A DNA stretch of 64,000 bases from contig DASTSN010000022.1 in the NCBI GenBank assembly GCA_035760665.1, forward strand, positions 5,059-69,058, given 5' to 3'. Positions 61,978-64,000 of this stretch are shown here, piece after piece. Every line of letters starts with the position of its first letter. Positions within the stretch are counted from its first letter, which is position 1. The stretch comes from DASTSN01 sp035760665. GTDB lineage: Bacteria; Bacteroidota; Bacteroidia; Chitinophagales; Chitinophagaceae. Made by a program: the position numbers and the translations under genes. The notes below the pieces were generated by a model. The model made no database searches. It worked only from the letters and a program-made list of their open reading frames with translations, and was not told the DNA's origin.

Positions 61978-62045
61978 ACTTGACAATTTGGTGCCAAAAA
62001 GGTAAGTAATATTTTATTTACTTTGATCAAATAAAAAACTGTCGC

Positions 62046-63689
62046 ATGAACAGGCTTCTTTTCCTGCTTTCCACATTATGGGTCATCACCACCCATGCAC
62101 AAACGAAAACGGATTCCATCCGGCTGATTCAGAAAATGGTGAATCTTTATGACCTGAATTTTACTGATGCAGAAGCAGACTCCATGCTTGATGGCATCAA
62201 CGACAACCTTGCCCTGTACAGGGAAATGCACAAGACTTTGCCGCCGAATGATCTTCCCTACCCTTTTGCTTTTAATCCGGCAGTTCCGGGTTACCAGGTT
62301 CCTGTGCAACAGGTACCTATCAACTGGCAACTGCCCGAAACCGCACTACCAGCCAACAAAAACGAGCTGGCTTTTTATTCCATCCCCCAGTTGGCATCGC
62401 TTATAAAAAATAAAAAAATCACATCAGTAGAGCTCACAAAATTTTTTCTTGACAGGTTAAAAAAATGGGGAGATACGCTGGAATGTGTAATTACGCTTAC
62501 AGAAGACCTGGCAATGCAGCAGGCAAAACAGGCCGACGAAGATCTGCAAAAAGGAATATATCACGGATTGCTGCATGGCATCCCCTATGGTTTAAAAGAT
62601 CTCTTTGCCGTAAAAGGGTATAAAACCACCTGGGGTACCACACCCTATAAAGACCAGGTAATTGATGAAGATGCTTTTGTTTACCAGCAACTACATAAAG
62701 CCGGAGCCGTGCTATGCGCCAAACTTTCCCTGGGTGCCCTGGCCTACAACAACAAGTGGTTTGGCGGCGAAACCAAAAATCCCTGGAATTTACAACAAGG
62801 CTCCAGTGGCTCCTCTGCCGGCTCTGCAGCCGCTGCAGCTGCCGGACTTTTACCCTTTACATTAGGTACCGAAACACTGGGTTCTATTGTATCACCTTCG
62901 GACAGGTGTGGCGCCACAGGTCTGCGACCAACATTTGGTACTGTCAGCCGGCATGGTGCTATGGTGCTTTGCTGGAGCCTGGATAAAATCGGCCCCATTT
63001 GCAGAAGCGCCGAAGATGCGGCCATCGTATATTCTTATATAAAGGGTACTGACGGAAAAGATCCCTCTGCCATTGACCATGCATTTAACTACAACCCGAA
63101 AAAAGATATAAAAACACTGCGCATTGCCTATGCAGAAAATTATTTTGCAAAAAACAACCGGGATGGTGTACAAAAAGTAGTGGAGGTATTGCGATCGCTG
63201 GGTGCCACAGTAGAAGCAGTAGATTTTCCCGACACAGCCTTGTACCCGGTCAACCTGGTCAGCATTATTCTCAACGCTGAAAGCGCCGCTGCGTTTGATG
63301 AACTGACACGAACCAACAGGGACGACCTGATCGAACGGCAGGATAAGGATTTCTGGCCCAATTCGTTTCGCGTAGCAAGAACGATACCCGCCGCAGAATA
63401 TATAAATGCCAACCGCTACCGGTACAAGCTTTGCCAGGCAATGACTGACTTTATGAAAAATTATGATGTAGTAATTGTTCCAACCTTTAGCGGCAGCCAA
63501 CTTGCTATTACCAACCTTACCGGCAACCCTGTAGTATGTATGCCGGCAGGCTTTAACAAAAACGGTACACCTTACAGTATTACTTTCATTGGTAATTTAT
63601 ATGATGAGGCCTCGATCCTGGAAGCGGCCAAGGCTTACCAGGATGCTACTAATTTCAACAAACAACACCCGGCAAAATTCATGCGTTAA
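62046..63689 (+). CDS. Exported amidase-signature enzyme
   Basis: This 547-residue protein starts with a signal peptide (LLFLLSTLWVITTHAQ) and contains an amidase-signature domain. The Ser-Ser-Lys triad is visible: Lys in GIPYGLKDLFAVKG, cis-Ser in GSSGSSAGSAAAAAAGLLP and the nucleophile region in LGSIVSPSDRCGATGLRPT. The family cleaves aryl, fatty-acid or peptide amides. Here the export signal puts it in the periplasm or outside, which is less common. A further partial amidohydrolase gene follows 17 nt downstream on the same strand, suggesting co-expression. Confidence 0.9.
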   Translation: MNRLLFLLSTLWVITTHAQTKTDSIRLIQKMVNLYDLNFTDAEADSMLDGINDNLALYREMHKTLPPNDLPYPFAFNPAVPGYQVPVQQVPINWQLPETALPANKNELAFYSIPQLASLIKNKKITSVELTKFFLDRLKKWGDTLECVITLTEDLAMQQAKQADEDLQKGIYHGLLHGIPYGLKDLFAVKGYKTTWGTTPYKDQVIDEDAFVYQQLHKAGAVLCAKLSLGALAYNNKWFGGETKNPWNLQQGSSGSSAGSAAAAAAGLLPFTLGTETLGSIVSPSDRCGATGLRPTFGTVSRHGAMVLCWSLDKIGPICRSAEDAAIVYSYIKGTDGKDPSAIDHAFNYNPKKDIKTLRIAYAENYFAKNNRDGVQKVVEVLRSLGATVEAVDFPDTALYPVNLVSIILNAESAAAFDELTRTNRDDLIERQDKDFWPNSFRVARTIPAAEYINANRYRYKLCQAMTDFMKNYDVVIVPTFSGSQLAITNLTGNPVVCMPAGFNKNGTPYSITFIGNLYDEASILEAAKAYQDATNFNKQHPAKFMR

Positions 63690-63706
63690 CAACTTAACTA
63701 CTACTT

Positions 63707-64000
63707 ATGCGAAACGGATTGCTATTTTTTTCACTCCTGATTTTGATATCCTGTTCTCAGAAACAGAAAGCCGACTTGCTGGTTTACAACGCCACTATTT
63801 ATACGGTGGATAGTGGATTTTCGGTTGCCGAAGCAATGGCCGTAAAAGACGGAAAAATTATTGCTACCGGCACGACGAAAGATCTTGAAAAAAACTTCGC
63901 TGCAACAGAAAAGCTGGATGCCGGTGGAAAATATATTTATCCTGGTTTCATTGATGCACATGCGCATTTTGTCGAGTACGGGCTGGGGCTGCAAACCGCT
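63707..64000 (+). CDS. Amidohydrolase-family lipoprotein, 3' end beyond the window
   Basis: The ATG at 63707 opens a frame that runs 98 codons to the right edge without a stop. It begins with a lipoprotein signal (LLFFSLLILISC, Cys near 16). The amidohydrolase composite domain follows: LLVYNATIYTVDSGFSVAEAMAVKDGKI, then KYIYPGFIDAHAHFVEYGLG with the first metal motif HAH. This pattern is typical of YtcJ-like exported amidohydrolases. It follows the amidase gene closely and is probably co-transcribed with it. Confidence 0.85.
   Translation, partial: MRNGLLFFSLLILISCSQKQKADLLVYNATIYTVDSGFSVAEAMAVKDGKIIATGTTKDLEKNFAATEKLDAGGKYIYPGFIDAHAHFVEYGLGLQTA

Overview
The window looks like a chromosomal segment of a Bacteroidota bacterium, most likely Chitinophagaceae or a close relative. 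The evidence is the promoter grammar: many genes are preceded by a TAnnTTTG -7 box, sometimes with a TTTG about 19-20 nt upstream, and purine-rich Shine-Dalgarno sequences are not evident. Gene content agrees: a GH3-family protein, a parA-parB-DUF5683-dapB block, TamB without a visible TamA, a TonB receptor with a carboxypeptidase-regulatory N-domain, PorT-like barrels, RibBA and UPF0173. Nothing looks like a phage, insertion sequence, CRISPR array or restriction system. This is mostly housekeeping and envelope chromosome with short accessory stretches.

Layout. 1-3.3 kb: two VOC (glyoxalase-fold) genes, a DoxX-like membrane protein, a decayed RibD_C/dihydrofolate-reductase-like pseudogene and a GlxA-type AraC regulator, all on the + strand. 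3.4-4.25 kb: a small membrane protein, then a 466-bp gap. 4.25-8.4 kb (-): GH3 protein, dxr, rseP. 8.5-11.2 kb (+): rplU-rpmA, a 36-residue Lys/Ala histone-H1-like protein, and a PolX/PHP protein whose polymerase active site looks lost. 11.2-15.7 kb (-): mazG and a very large sensor kinase. 15.8-18.6 kb (+): a YD-repeat-like exported protein, two tandem PPOX-fold flavoproteins and a CHAD protein. 18.6-21.7 kb: three tRNAs (Leu-GAG on -, Gly-GCC and Leu-UAA on +), a second sensor kinase, a family 2 glycosyltransferase and a small membrane protein. 21.7-25 kb (-): mprF followed by a VirJ/AcvB-type hydrolase. 25.1-30.7 kb (-): a czcCBA heavy-metal RND efflux operon.

30.8-35.4 kb: a LuxE-like acyl-protein synthetase (-), then a lipoprotein, a UbiA-like membrane protein, an M42 aminopeptidase and bioB (+). 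35.7-42 kb (-): lon, two outer-membrane proteins, a membrane metallophosphoesterase and an FMN reductase. 42.1-47.5 kb (+): a UPF0173 hydrolase, parA, parB, DUF5683, dapB, a small membrane protein and free-methionine-R-sulfoxide reductase. 47.6-52.5 kb (+): tamB. 52.5-53.7 kb (-): ribBA. 53.9-57.2 kb (+): a TonB-dependent receptor. 57.3-60.9 kb: an enterochelin-esterase-like hydrolase (-) divergent from an ATP-grasp ligase and a GCS2-type carboxylate-amine ligase (+), then an isoprenylcysteine-methyltransferase-like protein (-). 60.9-64 kb: a lipoprotein alpha/beta hydrolase (-), a secreted amidase (+) and the start of an amidohydrolase lipoprotein cut by the right edge.

The two most interesting functional units are mprF-virJ, which suggests a cycle of making and destroying lysyl-phosphatidylglycerol, and the ATP-grasp + GCS2 pair with its divergent esterase, which suggests synthesis and turnover of an uncharacterised amide-linked small molecule. 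Several long reading frames have been given shorter starts here (dxr, M42, parA, DUF5683, ribBA, lon, esterase, ATP-grasp), using the first ATG compatible with the -7 box or the upstream gene. All functional calls come from reading protein motifs by eye; no database search was run.
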